From positions 1-45,459 of the forward strand of contig JAQXNZ010000150.1 in NCBI GenBank assembly GCA_029098265.1: a stretch of DNA of 45,459 nucleotides. Direction: 5' to 3'. Shown here in pieces: positions 16,178 to 23,786 of the stretch. A model generated the notes under the pieces. That model ran no database searches. It was given only the letters and a program-made list of their open reading frames with translations, and was not told where the DNA came from. Position 1 is the first letter of the stretch. Each line of letters starts with the position of its first letter. The translations under genes and the position numbers were made by a program. This DNA comes from Clostridia bacterium (GTDB taxonomy: Bacteria; Bacillota; Clostridia; Lachnospirales; Anaerotignaceae).

Positions 16178-18178
16178 ATGTCATTTATCAGCGATACTCC
16201 GTACAAAATTAATAATATGGAGCTTAAAAACAGGATTATAATGCTCGTTATGCACACGGGCTTTTCAAAGGGCGGACTGCTTACAGAGCAGGATAAGGCC
16301 TTTTTTGAGGAAAGAGCAAAGGGCGGTGCGGCAGCGCTCACCCAGGTGTGCGGTATAAGCGAATACGGCGCCGCAGACAGTATGCCCAATGTCAAGGAAG
16401 AAACCTTTTTTGAAAGAGAAAAGGCCATAACCGATATGATACACAGCTATGACACAAAGCATATCGTACAGCTTTTCCACAGAGGAAGAAACAGCGGAAC
16501 CGACTACGGTCACAAGCCCCTTGCACCTTCAAATGTGCCTTCCTCCATATACAGAAACGAGTGCGAGGTAATGACAAAGGAGCAGATTGAAGAAACAATA
16601 GCCGATTTTGCTTCTGCGGCGGTAAAATGCAAGGAAATAGGTGTTGATGCCGTTGAGATAAGCTGTTCGGCAGGCTATCTGCTTACGCTTTTCCTTTCAC
16701 CCCTTACAAATCTCCGTGATGACGAATACGGCGGAGATGATGAAAGAAGAATGAAGATGCCCCTTGATGTACTCAGGGCAGTAAGAGAGGCAGTAGGAAA
16801 GGACTATCCCGTTATAGTTCGTATCGCAGGTTCACAGATGATGCCCGGCGGCTACGGTGTGGACTATATGCAGAAATTCTGTGCCATTGCCGACTCAGAG
16901 GGACTTATTGACGCTGTCAATGTAACAGGCGGCTGGCATGAAGCGCCCGTTCCCCAGATTTCCTATCAGCTTCCCGCAGGCGGCTTTGCGTATCTTGCCG
17001 ATGCTATAAAGAGAGCTGTTAAGGTTCCCGTAATTGCCTGCAACAGAATTAACAATATCGAGACTATGGAGGAAATACTCAAAAACGGCATGGCTGATTT
17101 TGTTGGTACTGCCAGAGGTTTTCTTGCCGACCCGGGCTTTGCGGGAAAGGTTCTTACCGGAATGCCCTATAATAAATGTCAGGGCTGTAATAAGTGCATA
17201 GAGGCCGTACTTAAGGGCAAGCCTGTACTCTGTGCGTATAATCCCGAGGCAGGACACGAGGCCGAGGAAAAGACCCACAGAAAGGTTGTTTCGGCTAAAA
17301 AGATACTTGTAATTGGCGCAGGCCCCGCAGGACTTGAAGCCGCTAAAAAGTCAGCCGAAAGGGGATATAAGACTATACTCTGCACTAGGGATTCATATCT
17401 CGGCGGTATGCTTGTTTCCGCTTCTCTGCCTCCTCAGAAGGGCGACCTTATTAAATATGTCGAAAACAAGAAGTATGAGCTTGAACAGCTCGGCGTGGAT
17501 ATAAGACTCAGCACCGAGGTAGACGGGGAGTTTGTAAAGGAGCTTAAGCCCTATTTTGTAATTGAAGCCACGGGAAGCAAAGCTGTTGTACCCGATATCA
17601 AAGGCATTGACAGAGACAATGTATACATGGCTCTCGACGTATTGAACGGCGATAATGAGCTTTTTGCAAAGCTTAAAACAGGCAAGACAGTTGTTATCGG
17701 AGGTGGCTCGGTGGGTCTTGAAACAGCAAGATTTATTGCTTCAAAGCATTATGCAGTACCCGATGAGGCTAAGAGCTTCAATAAAATGTTCATAGGCGAC
17801 GATATACCTACGGTTGACGTTCCTGCCGATATTACTGTTGTTGAGATGACCAAAAAGATAGGCAGAGATTTAGGCGGACTTAAGTGGATAGTAATGAAAG
17901 AGGTTAAGGCCGACGGCATTAAGACCATGAGCGAAACAGCCGTTAAGGAAATATGCGACGGATACATAATCGCCGACACACCCGACGGCGAAAAGCAGAT
18001 ACCTGCCGACAATGTTGTAATAGCAGCGGGCTTCTCACCCGAAACAAACGATATTACACTGGCATGCCTTGACGAAAGGATTTCCTGTGCGAAGATAGGT
18101 GACTGCGCTAAAGTCGGAGATGCCATGAAGGGCATACATGAAGCCTATGACCTTTTCCTCAGACTTTTTATAGCATAA
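16178..18178 (+). CDS. NADH:flavin oxidoreductase / 2,4-dienoyl-CoA reductase-like iron-sulfur flavoprotein
   Basis: A 666-residue old-yellow-enzyme multidomain reductase. Residues ~1-330 form the FMN TIM barrel (LFHRGRNSG, GVDAVEISCSAGYLL). Cys334, 337, 340 and 352 (CQGCNKC...C) bind a 4Fe-4S cluster. Residues ~375-666 carry two nucleotide-binding folds (GAGPAGLEAA near 379, GGGSVGLETA near 507) for FAD and NAD(P)H. The architecture equals FadH, trimethylamine dehydrogenase and the bile-acid enzymes BaiCD/BaiH, so an enoate or enone is the likely substrate, in the cytoplasm. It stands alone, with no bai or fatty-acid genes beside it, so the substrate is open. The ATG follows AAAGGGGGAG. Confidence 0.9.
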   Translation: MSFISDTPYKINNMELKNRIIMLVMHTGFSKGGLLTEQDKAFFEERAKGGAAALTQVCGISEYGAADSMPNVKEETFFEREKAITDMIHSYDTKHIVQLFHRGRNSGTDYGHKPLAPSNVPSSIYRNECEVMTKEQIEETIADFASAAVKCKEIGVDAVEISCSAGYLLTLFLSPLTNLRDDEYGGDDERRMKMPLDVLRAVREAVGKDYPVIVRIAGSQMMPGGYGVDYMQKFCAIADSEGLIDAVNVTGGWHEAPVPQISYQLPAGGFAYLADAIKRAVKVPVIACNRINNIETMEEILKNGMADFVGTARGFLADPGFAGKVLTGMPYNKCQGCNKCIEAVLKGKPVLCAYNPEAGHEAEEKTHRKVVSAKKILVIGAGPAGLEAAKKSAERGYKTILCTRDSYLGGMLVSASLPPQKGDLIKYVENKKYELEQLGVDIRLSTEVDGEFVKELKPYFVIEATGSKAVVPDIKGIDRDNVYMALDVLNGDNELFAKLKTGKTVVIGGGSVGLETARFIASKHYAVPDEAKSFNKMFIGDDIPTVDVPADITVVEMTKKIGRDLGGLKWIVMKEVKADGIKTMSETAVKEICDGYIIADTPDGEKQIPADNVVIAAGFSPETNDITLACLDERISCAKIGDCAKVGDAMKGIHEAYDLFLRLFIA

Positions 18179-18192
18179 ATTTAATACTGACG

Positions 18193-18232
18193 TCCCCAAA
18201 AGCATAAAATGATATACAGGAAGCTTTGGGGA
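18193..18232 (+). promoter_or_regulatory. hairpin spanning the dedA start region
   Basis: TCCCCAAAAGC (18193-18203) pairs with GCTTTGGGGA (18223-18232) with one bulged A. The A of the dedA ATG closes the stem and the likely ribosome site lies in the loop. It could regulate translation or act as a weak terminator for the upstream gene, although no T run follows. Confidence 0.45.
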
Positions 18233-18852
18233 TGATTGCTCTGATTATCAAAACTCTGACCGATTTGGTCAATTCCTTCGGATATTTGGGGATATTTATA
18301 GCAACCTCACTGGAATATGGGTGTTTTCCCGTATCCAGTGAGGTTTTGCTGCCTTTTATAGGCTATTCGGTATATAAGGGAGAAATGAGCCTTTTGGGCG
18401 CTGTCGTAGTAAGTACTGCGGGCGGCATAGTGGGAAGCCTTTTTTGCTACTGCTTCGGCAGGTTCGGAAAAACCTTTATAGAAAGAAGTCTGTGCGGAAA
18501 ATTTTCATCGGTGAAAAAAGGCGTAGAAAACGCCGAAAGAGTATTCAATAAGTACGGCAGACAGTCGGTATTGTTGGCAAGGGTGTTTCCCATTGCCAGA
18601 ACCTATATTTCAATACCTGCGGGACTGGCGGGAATGAATGCGGCTGCATTTGTTCTTTATACGCTTTTGGGTGCTTTTGTGTGGAACACCATGCTGATTT
18701 CAGCGGGATATTTTCTTGGAGAATACTGGAGGGAAGTGTCGGGAATAATCGGCGAAAAGCACTTGGCATTCTATTTGATAACAGGAATATTGAGTATCGT
18801 TCTTATAAAGCTTTCAAAGAAAAAAACAAAAGAAAATACTAAAGGTAAATGA
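18232..18852 (+). CDS. DedA-family membrane protein (VTT/SNARE-associated domain)
   Basis: A 206-residue inner-membrane protein with four to five hydrophobic helices. DedA members support membrane-potential homeostasis, and some flip undecaprenyl phosphate or other lipids. Visible motifs are TSLEYGCFPVSSEVLLP near residues 24-40, with the conserved acidic residues, and the FG/R..P segment ARVFPIARTYISIPAGLAGMN. The ATG at 18232 has AGGA ~9 nt upstream; a TTG six bases earlier is possible. It lies 53 nt after the flavoprotein gene, so they may be co-transcribed. Its first codons form an unusually strong hairpin (see findings). Confidence 0.87.
   Translation: MIALIIKTLTDLVNSFGYLGIFIATSLEYGCFPVSSEVLLPFIGYSVYKGEMSLLGAVVVSTAGGIVGSLFCYCFGRFGKTFIERSLCGKFSSVKKGVENAERVFNKYGRQSVLLARVFPIARTYISIPAGLAGMNAAAFVLYTLLGAFVWNTMLISAGYFLGEYWREVSGIIGEKHLAFYLITGILSIVLIKLSKKKTKENTKGK
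18303..18345 (+). repeat. strong inverted repeat inside the dedA coding sequence
   Basis: AACCTCACTGGA (18303-18314) and TCCAGTGAGGTT (18334-18345) are exact reverse complements. The pairing continues inward as TATGGG/CCCGTA with one G-U pair and a single bulge, giving an ~18-bp stem with a TGTTTT loop over codons ~24-38. Confidence 0.75.
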
Positions 18853-18913
18853 AGCTTTGCTTAAAATTGACTTACAACTGTTATATACTATTCCTTTTTA
18901 CATTTTTTTGTTG

Positions 18914-18919
18914 TATAAT
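18914..18919 (+). promoter_or_regulatory. candidate -10 of the lar operon
   Basis: TATAAT lies 36 bp upstream of the larE start. No good -35 is found at 16-18 bp, so an activator or read-through from dedA may contribute. Confidence 0.4.
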
Positions 18920-18955
18920 GTTTTCTGTGTAAGCATACACAAAGGAGGCGTTAAA

Positions 18956-19732
18956 ATGGAAAAACTTGATAAACTCAGAGAGTATATCTCGAGGTTTGAT
19001 AAGCTTTGCGTGGCATATTCGGGCGGAGTGGACTCTGACCTGGTTATGAATGTAGCTTATGAGGTTCTGAAAGATAATGCGATAGCCATCATCGGAGACG
19101 GCATCATGCTTTCAAGAAAGGACCTGAATGACGCTGAAAGGCTCGCCAAGAAGGCAGGCATTAAATATTATATCATAAAGGCAGATGCCTTTGCTGTTAA
19201 AGAGTTCAAATTCAATGACAGAAAAAGGTGCTATTACTGCAAAAAGAACATTATGGGCGGAGTAATCCAAAAGGCTAAGGAACTGGGCTTCGATACCGTT
19301 GCCGACGGCAAGAATGCCGATGACGGAAAGGTATACAGACCCGGCGCTATGGCTGCCCATGAGCTTGGTATAGTAAGTCCTCTCTATGAGGCAGGAATGA
19401 CTAAGAACGACATAAGGCAGACGGCAAAGGAACTGGGCCTTGAAACATGGAACAAGGCTTCAAACTCATGCCTTGCCACAAGATTTCCTTATGATACGGA
19501 GCTTACCGAAGAAAACTTTGCAAAGGTTGAGGCCGCCGAGCTGCTTATCGCCAAGAAGGGGATACCGAGCGGCAGAGTAAGACTTCACGGAGACATAGCC
19601 AGAATAGAAATACCGAAGGACAGATTTTCGGAGTTTATTGCCGATACCGAGCTTATAGACGGTATAAAGGCACAGGGCTTCCGTTATATTACACTGGATC
19701 TTGAAGGCTTCAGAAGCGGAAGCATGGACTGA
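18956..19732 (+). CDS. larE: LarE, ATP-dependent sulfur transferase of nickel-pincer cofactor synthesis
   Basis: Converts the two carboxylates of the nicotinic-acid-derived precursor into thiocarboxylates for the nickel-pincer nucleotide (NPN) cofactor. At 258 residues it is normal length. The PP-loop SGGVDS is at residues 22-27 (adenylation). Cys172 in SNSCLATRFPY matches the sacrificial cysteine of Lactiplantibacillus LarE (Cys176). Cys92 and Cys95 (RCYYCKK) with Cys172 would also fit the three-Cys, 4Fe-4S type of LarE that is not consumed; I favour that reading but cannot prove it. The ATG at 18956 follows AAAGGAGG, whereas the longer upstream frame has no ribosome site. First gene of larE-larB-larC. 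Confidence 0.93.
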   Translation: MEKLDKLREYISRFDKLCVAYSGGVDSDLVMNVAYEVLKDNAIAIIGDGIMLSRKDLNDAERLAKKAGIKYYIIKADAFAVKEFKFNDRKRCYYCKKNIMGGVIQKAKELGFDTVADGKNADDGKVYRPGAMAAHELGIVSPLYEAGMTKNDIRQTAKELGLETWNKASNSCLATRFPYDTELTEENFAKVEAAELLIAKKGIPSGRVRLHGDIARIEIPKDRFSEFIADTELIDGIKAQGFRYITLDLEGFRSGSMD

Positions 19733-19742
19733 GGAGGACATT

Positions 19743-20498
19743 ATGAATACTAAGGAAATACTTACAAAGCTTCAGAATAACGAAATATCCGTTGACGAGG
19801 CCGCAAATATGCTGAAGCTTGCTCCAACCAAGGATTTGGGCTATGCTGTCGTTGACCACCAGAGAGCCATGAGAAACGGCTGTCCGGAGGTTATATATGC
19901 CGAGGGAAAGACCAAAGAACAGACCTTGGGAATAATGAAAAATATGCTTGAAAACGGCACAGACAATATACTTGCCACAAGGGTAAGCCTTGAAAAATAT
20001 GAGTATATAGCCGCCGAGATAAAGGATGCGGTATACAATAAGGATGCCAAAACAGTCACCGTGGAGAGAAACCCCGTTGAAAAGACAGGCGGAATAATAC
20101 TTGTTGCCACAGGCGGAACATCGGATATACCCGTGGCTGAGGAAGCCGCCGTTACGGCTGAATTTTTAGGCAACAGGGTTGACAGGCTCTATGACGTAGG
20201 CGTTGCGGGACTTCACAGGCTTCTGTCAAGAATAGACAGAGTAGAGGCCGCCGATGTAATAATAGCGGTTGCAGGCATGGAGGGTGCTCTTGCCAGCGTT
20301 ATAGGCGGACTTACGGACAAGCCTGTAATAGCCGTTCCCACATCTGTGGGCTACGGAGCGAATTTCAACGGACTGTCCTCTTTGCTGTGCATGCTTAACA
20401 GCTGTGCCAGCGGAGTTGTTGTTGTAAATATCGATAACGGATTCGGCGCCGGATATACGGCTAACAGTATAAATAAATTGGGGGCTTCTAAGAGATGA
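19743..20498 (+). CDS. larB: LarB, NPN cofactor biosynthesis carboxylase/hydrolase
   Basis: Carboxylates the pyridinium ring of nicotinic acid adenine dinucleotide and releases AMP, the first step of nickel-pincer nucleotide synthesis. The 251 residues show the N-terminal LarB-specific part and a C-terminal AIR-carboxylase (PurE)-like fold (VATGGTSDIPVAEEA, AGMEGALASVIGGL, PVIAVPTSVGYG). The ATG at 19743 follows GAGGAGG. It starts 10 nt after larE and its TGA overlaps the larC ATG (ATGA), so translation is coupled. Confidence 0.95.
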   Translation: MNTKEILTKLQNNEISVDEAANMLKLAPTKDLGYAVVDHQRAMRNGCPEVIYAEGKTKEQTLGIMKNMLENGTDNILATRVSLEKYEYIAAEIKDAVYNKDAKTVTVERNPVEKTGGIILVATGGTSDIPVAEEAAVTAEFLGNRVDRLYDVGVAGLHRLLSRIDRVEAADVIIAVAGMEGALASVIGGLTDKPVIAVPTSVGYGANFNGLSSLLCMLNSCASGVVVVNIDNGFGAGYTANSINKLGASKR

Positions 20499-21868
20499 AA
20501 ACACTGTATTTTGACTGCAGTTCGGGAATAAGCGGAGATATGACTCTGGGTGCTCTTCTCGATTTGGGCATAGATAAGGAAAAATTTGTTGAGGAAATGT
20601 CAAAACTAAATGTAGAAGGCTTTGACATTACCTTCGGACGTGCCGTAAAAAACGGTATCGGTGCCAACAAAGTGGATGTAATAATAAATGTTGAGGGCTA
20701 TGACCATGAGGGACAGCCCCTTGATCATGATCACGATCATGACCACCATCACGATCATGACCATGAGCATGAACACGACCACGAGCATGACCATCATCAC
20801 GAGCATGAGCATGAGCACGACCATCATCACGATCATGATCATGAGCATGACCACCATCACGATCATGAGCATGACCACCATCATGACCATGACCATGAAC
20901 ACAGCCATGACCACCACCATAGCCATGTACACAGAAATCTTTACGATGTATTTGCTATCATTGATAACAGCACTATCAATGATAGCGCCAAGGAACTTGC
21001 CAAAAGAATATTTATGAGGGTAGCAAAGGCCGAGTCCAAGGTACACAATGCTTCCCTTGATGAGGTGCATTTCCATGAGGTAGGCGCCCTTGACTCTATT
21101 GTTGATATAATCGGTACCGCAATCTGTATCGACATGCTTAAGCCTGACAGAATATGTGCTTCGGTAGTTAATGACGGACACGGCTTCATTATGTGCCAGC
21201 ACGGCAAAATGGCTGTTCCAGTTCCCGCAACGGCTGAAATTTTCGCCGCTTCGGATGTTATTTCTAAGCAGATTGATGTTGCTACAGAGCTTGTAACACC
21301 TACAGGTGCGGCTATTATTGCCGAGCTTGCCGACAGCTACGGAACAATGCCCTCTATGGACATTGAAAAGATAGGCTACGGTGCAGGTAAAAAGGATTTG
21401 GAAATACCCAATGTACTCAGAGTTGTTATGGGTGATGAGAAGGCCGAAAGCAAAGGCGATGAGGTTGTTATACTCGAAACCAATATTGACGACACAACGG
21501 GCGAGATAATGGGCTATACTATGGACAGGCTGTTTGCGGCAGGTGCCAGAGATGTTTTCTATTCTCCCATTGTGATGAAGAAAAACCGTCCTGCATATAA
21601 GCTTACGGTAATATGCGACGAGGCATGCCGTGAAGAAATGGAGGACATCATTTTCACGGAGACAACCACAATCGGTATAAGAAGAAGAACGGAAAAAAGA
21701 ACATGCCTTGAAAGAAGCAAGGCCGTTATAGATACAAAATACGGAAAGCTTGATGTAAAAAAGACAGAGCGAGACGGAAGGGTGAGCGTATATCCCGAAT
21801 TTGACTCGGCTAAGAAGCTTGCAGAGGAAAACGGCGTAGCACTCAGAGAAATATATAAAATGCAGTAA
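20495..21868 (+). CDS. larC: LarC, nickel insertase with very long His-rich tract
   Basis: Inserts nickel into the thiolated pincer nucleotide in a CTP-dependent step, completing the NPN cofactor of lactate racemase-type enzymes. At 457 residues it is one uninterrupted frame, unlike L. plantarum, where larC1 and larC2 are joined by programmed frameshifting. Residues 1-75 hold the conserved start (YFDCSSGISGDMTLGALLDLG). Residues 77-146 are almost purely His alternating with Asp/Glu (41 His in 70 residues), a probable nickel store. The conserved core resumes with LDEVHFHEVGALDSIVDI and ELVTPTGAA. Overlaps larB by four bases (ATGA). Confidence 0.95.
   Translation: MKTLYFDCSSGISGDMTLGALLDLGIDKEKFVEEMSKLNVEGFDITFGRAVKNGIGANKVDVIINVEGYDHEGQPLDHDHDHDHHHDHDHEHEHDHEHDHHHEHEHEHDHHHDHDHEHDHHHDHEHDHHHDHDHEHSHDHHHSHVHRNLYDVFAIIDNSTINDSAKELAKRIFMRVAKAESKVHNASLDEVHFHEVGALDSIVDIIGTAICIDMLKPDRICASVVNDGHGFIMCQHGKMAVPVPATAEIFAASDVISKQIDVATELVTPTGAAIIAELADSYGTMPSMDIEKIGYGAGKKDLEIPNVLRVVMGDEKAESKGDEVVILETNIDDTTGEIMGYTMDRLFAAGARDVFYSPIVMKKNRPAYKLTVICDEACREEMEDIIFTETTTIGIRRRTEKRTCLERSKAVIDTKYGKLDVKKTERDGRVSVYPEFDSAKKLAEENGVALREIYKMQ
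20723..20932 (+). repeat. low-complexity CAT/CAC-GAC/GAG repeat coding the His tract
   Basis: About 210 bp of near-repetitive codons (catgaccaccatcacgat-type units) encode the larC His/Asp/Glu stretch. Such DNA is prone to in-frame length change. Confidence 0.85.
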
Positions 21869-21894
21869 GTTCGTATAAGCAAAGGGTGAATACT

Positions 21895-23064
21895 TTGGAC
21901 GACAGAGAAAGACGCACTGAAAGAGCGCCGTCCCGCAGCGGAGGGACCGGTCAAAGCAGGAGAAGAAAAAAGAAAAGACGCAGAAGGAAGAACAGAGCCG
22001 GAAGAATACTGGTTATAATCCTTATAGCACTGGCTGTAATAGCGGCTGTGTTGGGCATTTCCTATGCCGTTGGCAGATACTTTGCAGGCAATTATCTGCT
22101 TGACAGCAATCAGGCAGAGGTGGTTGTAGACAAAAATTCCGATACAACCGTTGCGGTGGAGATACCGAAAGGAGCTTCCACCAGGGATATAGCGAAAATT
22201 CTCAAGGATAACGGAATAATTAAAAATGAGCTGTCCTTCAGACTGTCCAGCAGACTGAACGATGCTGACGGCACCTATAATTACGGTACTTTCTACTTTA
22301 CGAAGGATATGTCTACTGACCAGATAATTAAAACCCTGCTGACGGTGACACAGGCCGAAGAAAGCGGAAGGCTTACCATTCCCGAGGGCTATACCGTAAA
22401 ACAGATAGCCGCTCTTGTGGATCAGCTTGGAATAGTTTCGTCTGATGAGTTCATCAATGAAGTAAATAACGGTGAATTTGACTATGACTTCCTCGAAGGA
22501 ATACCTGACAGGGAATACCGCCTTGAAGGCTATCTTTTCCCCGATACCTATTTCTTAAGTGGAAATGAGACAGCAAGGGATATAATAGTTATGATGCTTG
22601 ACCGTTTCGGACAGGTATATAATGAGTCGGTAAGTAGCTATGTTTCGTCAAGCGGATATACACTTGACCAGCTTGTAACCGTTGCGTCTATGGTGGAATC
22701 CGAGGCAAAGCTTGACGAGGAACGCCCCACTATAGCAGGAGTAATATACAATAGGCTTGAAATAGACATGCCCCTGCAGATAGACTCTACCGTTCAGTAT
22801 GCGCTTTCAACCAAAAACGAAGTAGTCACCTATACGGATCTTGAGGTGGATTCACCGTATAATACCTATAAAAACAAAGGTCTGCCCGTAGGACCTATAT
22901 GCAGTCCAGGCAAGGCTTCCATTGAGGCGGCTGTAAATCCTGAAAAGCATAGCTATATTTATTATGTTCTTAAGGAGCAGGGCGGCAGTGAGCATACCTT
23001 TACGGTCAGCTATGATGATTTCCTTAAGGCTAAGGCCGCCTATCAGGCAACATTCAACAGCTAG
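21895..23064 (+). CDS. mltG: endolytic murein transglycosylase MltG (YceG-like)
   Basis: Cuts nascent glycan strands at the outer face of the membrane and so sets strand length. The 389-residue protein has a basic cytoplasmic tail (~1-38), one membrane helix (~42-62), a LysM-like region and the YceG catalytic domain. The catalytic Glu lies in MVESEAKLDEERPTIAGVIYNRL-type sequence (ASMVESEAK near residue 268), followed by QIDSTVQYAL and the proline-rich closing motif LPVGPICSPGKASIEAA. TTG at 21895 is preferred because AAAGGGTG lies 7 nt upstream; the GTG at 21886 would be inside that site. It starts 26 nt after larC, in the same operon. Confidence 0.92.
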   Translation: MDDRERRTERAPSRSGGTGQSRRRKKKRRRRKNRAGRILVIILIALAVIAAVLGISYAVGRYFAGNYLLDSNQAEVVVDKNSDTTVAVEIPKGASTRDIAKILKDNGIIKNELSFRLSSRLNDADGTYNYGTFYFTKDMSTDQIIKTLLTVTQAEESGRLTIPEGYTVKQIAALVDQLGIVSSDEFINEVNNGEFDYDFLEGIPDREYRLEGYLFPDTYFLSGNETARDIIVMMLDRFGQVYNESVSSYVSSSGYTLDQLVTVASMVESEAKLDEERPTIAGVIYNRLEIDMPLQIDSTVQYALSTKNEVVTYTDLEVDSPYNTYKNKGLPVGPICSPGKASIEAAVNPEKHSYIYYVLKEQGGSEHTFTVSYDDFLKAKAAYQATFNS

Positions 23065-23075
23065 GAGAAAACTAT

Positions 23076-23786
23076 ATGAACTATGTAACAGATGATTATA
23101 TAAATAACTATCTGAGAACCGTACAGCCACACTATGACGGCGTACTGGGCGAGATAGAAAGAGAAGCGAGAGCCGCCGATGTGCCCATAATACCGCATGA
23201 GACGGCAAGGCTTTTAAGCGTACTTCTGACCATGAAAAAGCCAAAAAATATACTTGAGGTCGGTACGGCAGTGGGCTTTTCTTCGGGACTTATGACAAGA
23301 TATATTGAGGAGGGCGGAAGTGTAACTACCATAGACCGCTTTGAGGTCATGCTTAAGGATGCCAGAGTCAATATAAAGCGCATGGGACTGGAGGATAAGA
23401 TTAAAATACTTGAGGGCGATGCGGCGGACATACTTCCGACGCTGACGGGACCCTATGACGTTATATTTCTTGATGCGGCGAAGGGGCAGTATTCGGCCTT
23501 TCTCCCGCAGTGTATAAGGCTTCTGCCCATAGGCGGGCTTCTGCTTGTGGATGACGTGCTGCAGGGCGGAGATATTGCAAAAACAAGATATTCAGTTCCA
23601 AGGAGACAGAGAACCATACACAAAAGGCTGAGAAGCTTTCTTTGGGACATTTCCCATACGAATGTGCTGACTTCTGCCATTGTGCCCATAGGCGACGGAC
23701 TGGCTGTATGCGTAAAGGTGAAGGAGCCTGATGGCCCTATTGGGGAAAACTCTTTTGATGAGGAGAATGAAGATGACGAATGCTAA
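23076..23786 (+). CDS. trmR: tRNA 5-hydroxyuridine methyltransferase (O-methyltransferase family 3)
   Basis: SAM-dependent methyltransferase expected to turn 5-hydroxyuridine at tRNA position 34 into 5-methoxyuridine, as B. subtilis TrmR (YrrM) does. The 236 residues have the Rossmann SAM motif LEVGTAVGFSSGLM and the metal/substrate motif VIFLDAAKGQY with LLVDDVLQGG. The neighbourhood supports the assignment: mltG-trmR-U32 protein is the same order as yrrL-yrrM-yrrN/O in Bacillus. It starts 11 nt after mltG and its 3' end overlaps the next gene by 14 nt. Confidence 0.87.
   Translation: MNYVTDDYINNYLRTVQPHYDGVLGEIEREARAADVPIIPHETARLLSVLLTMKKPKNILEVGTAVGFSSGLMTRYIEEGGSVTTIDRFEVMLKDARVNIKRMGLEDKIKILEGDAADILPTLTGPYDVIFLDAAKGQYSAFLPQCIRLLPIGGLLLVDDVLQGGDIAKTRYSVPRRQRTIHKRLRSFLWDISHTNVLTSAIVPIGDGLAVCVKVKEPDGPIGENSFDEENEDDEC

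Noticed and set aside
20606-21202. A 198-codon Met/Val-rich open frame on the minus strand
   Set aside because: It is the complement of the larC histidine repeat; its composition is an artefact of the GAT/CAT repeats and it has no ribosome site or family resemblance.
23731-23772. Longer trhP start 14 codons upstream
   Set aside because: The extension lies within trmR and lacks a ribosome site, whereas ATG 23773 has GAGGAG at good distance.
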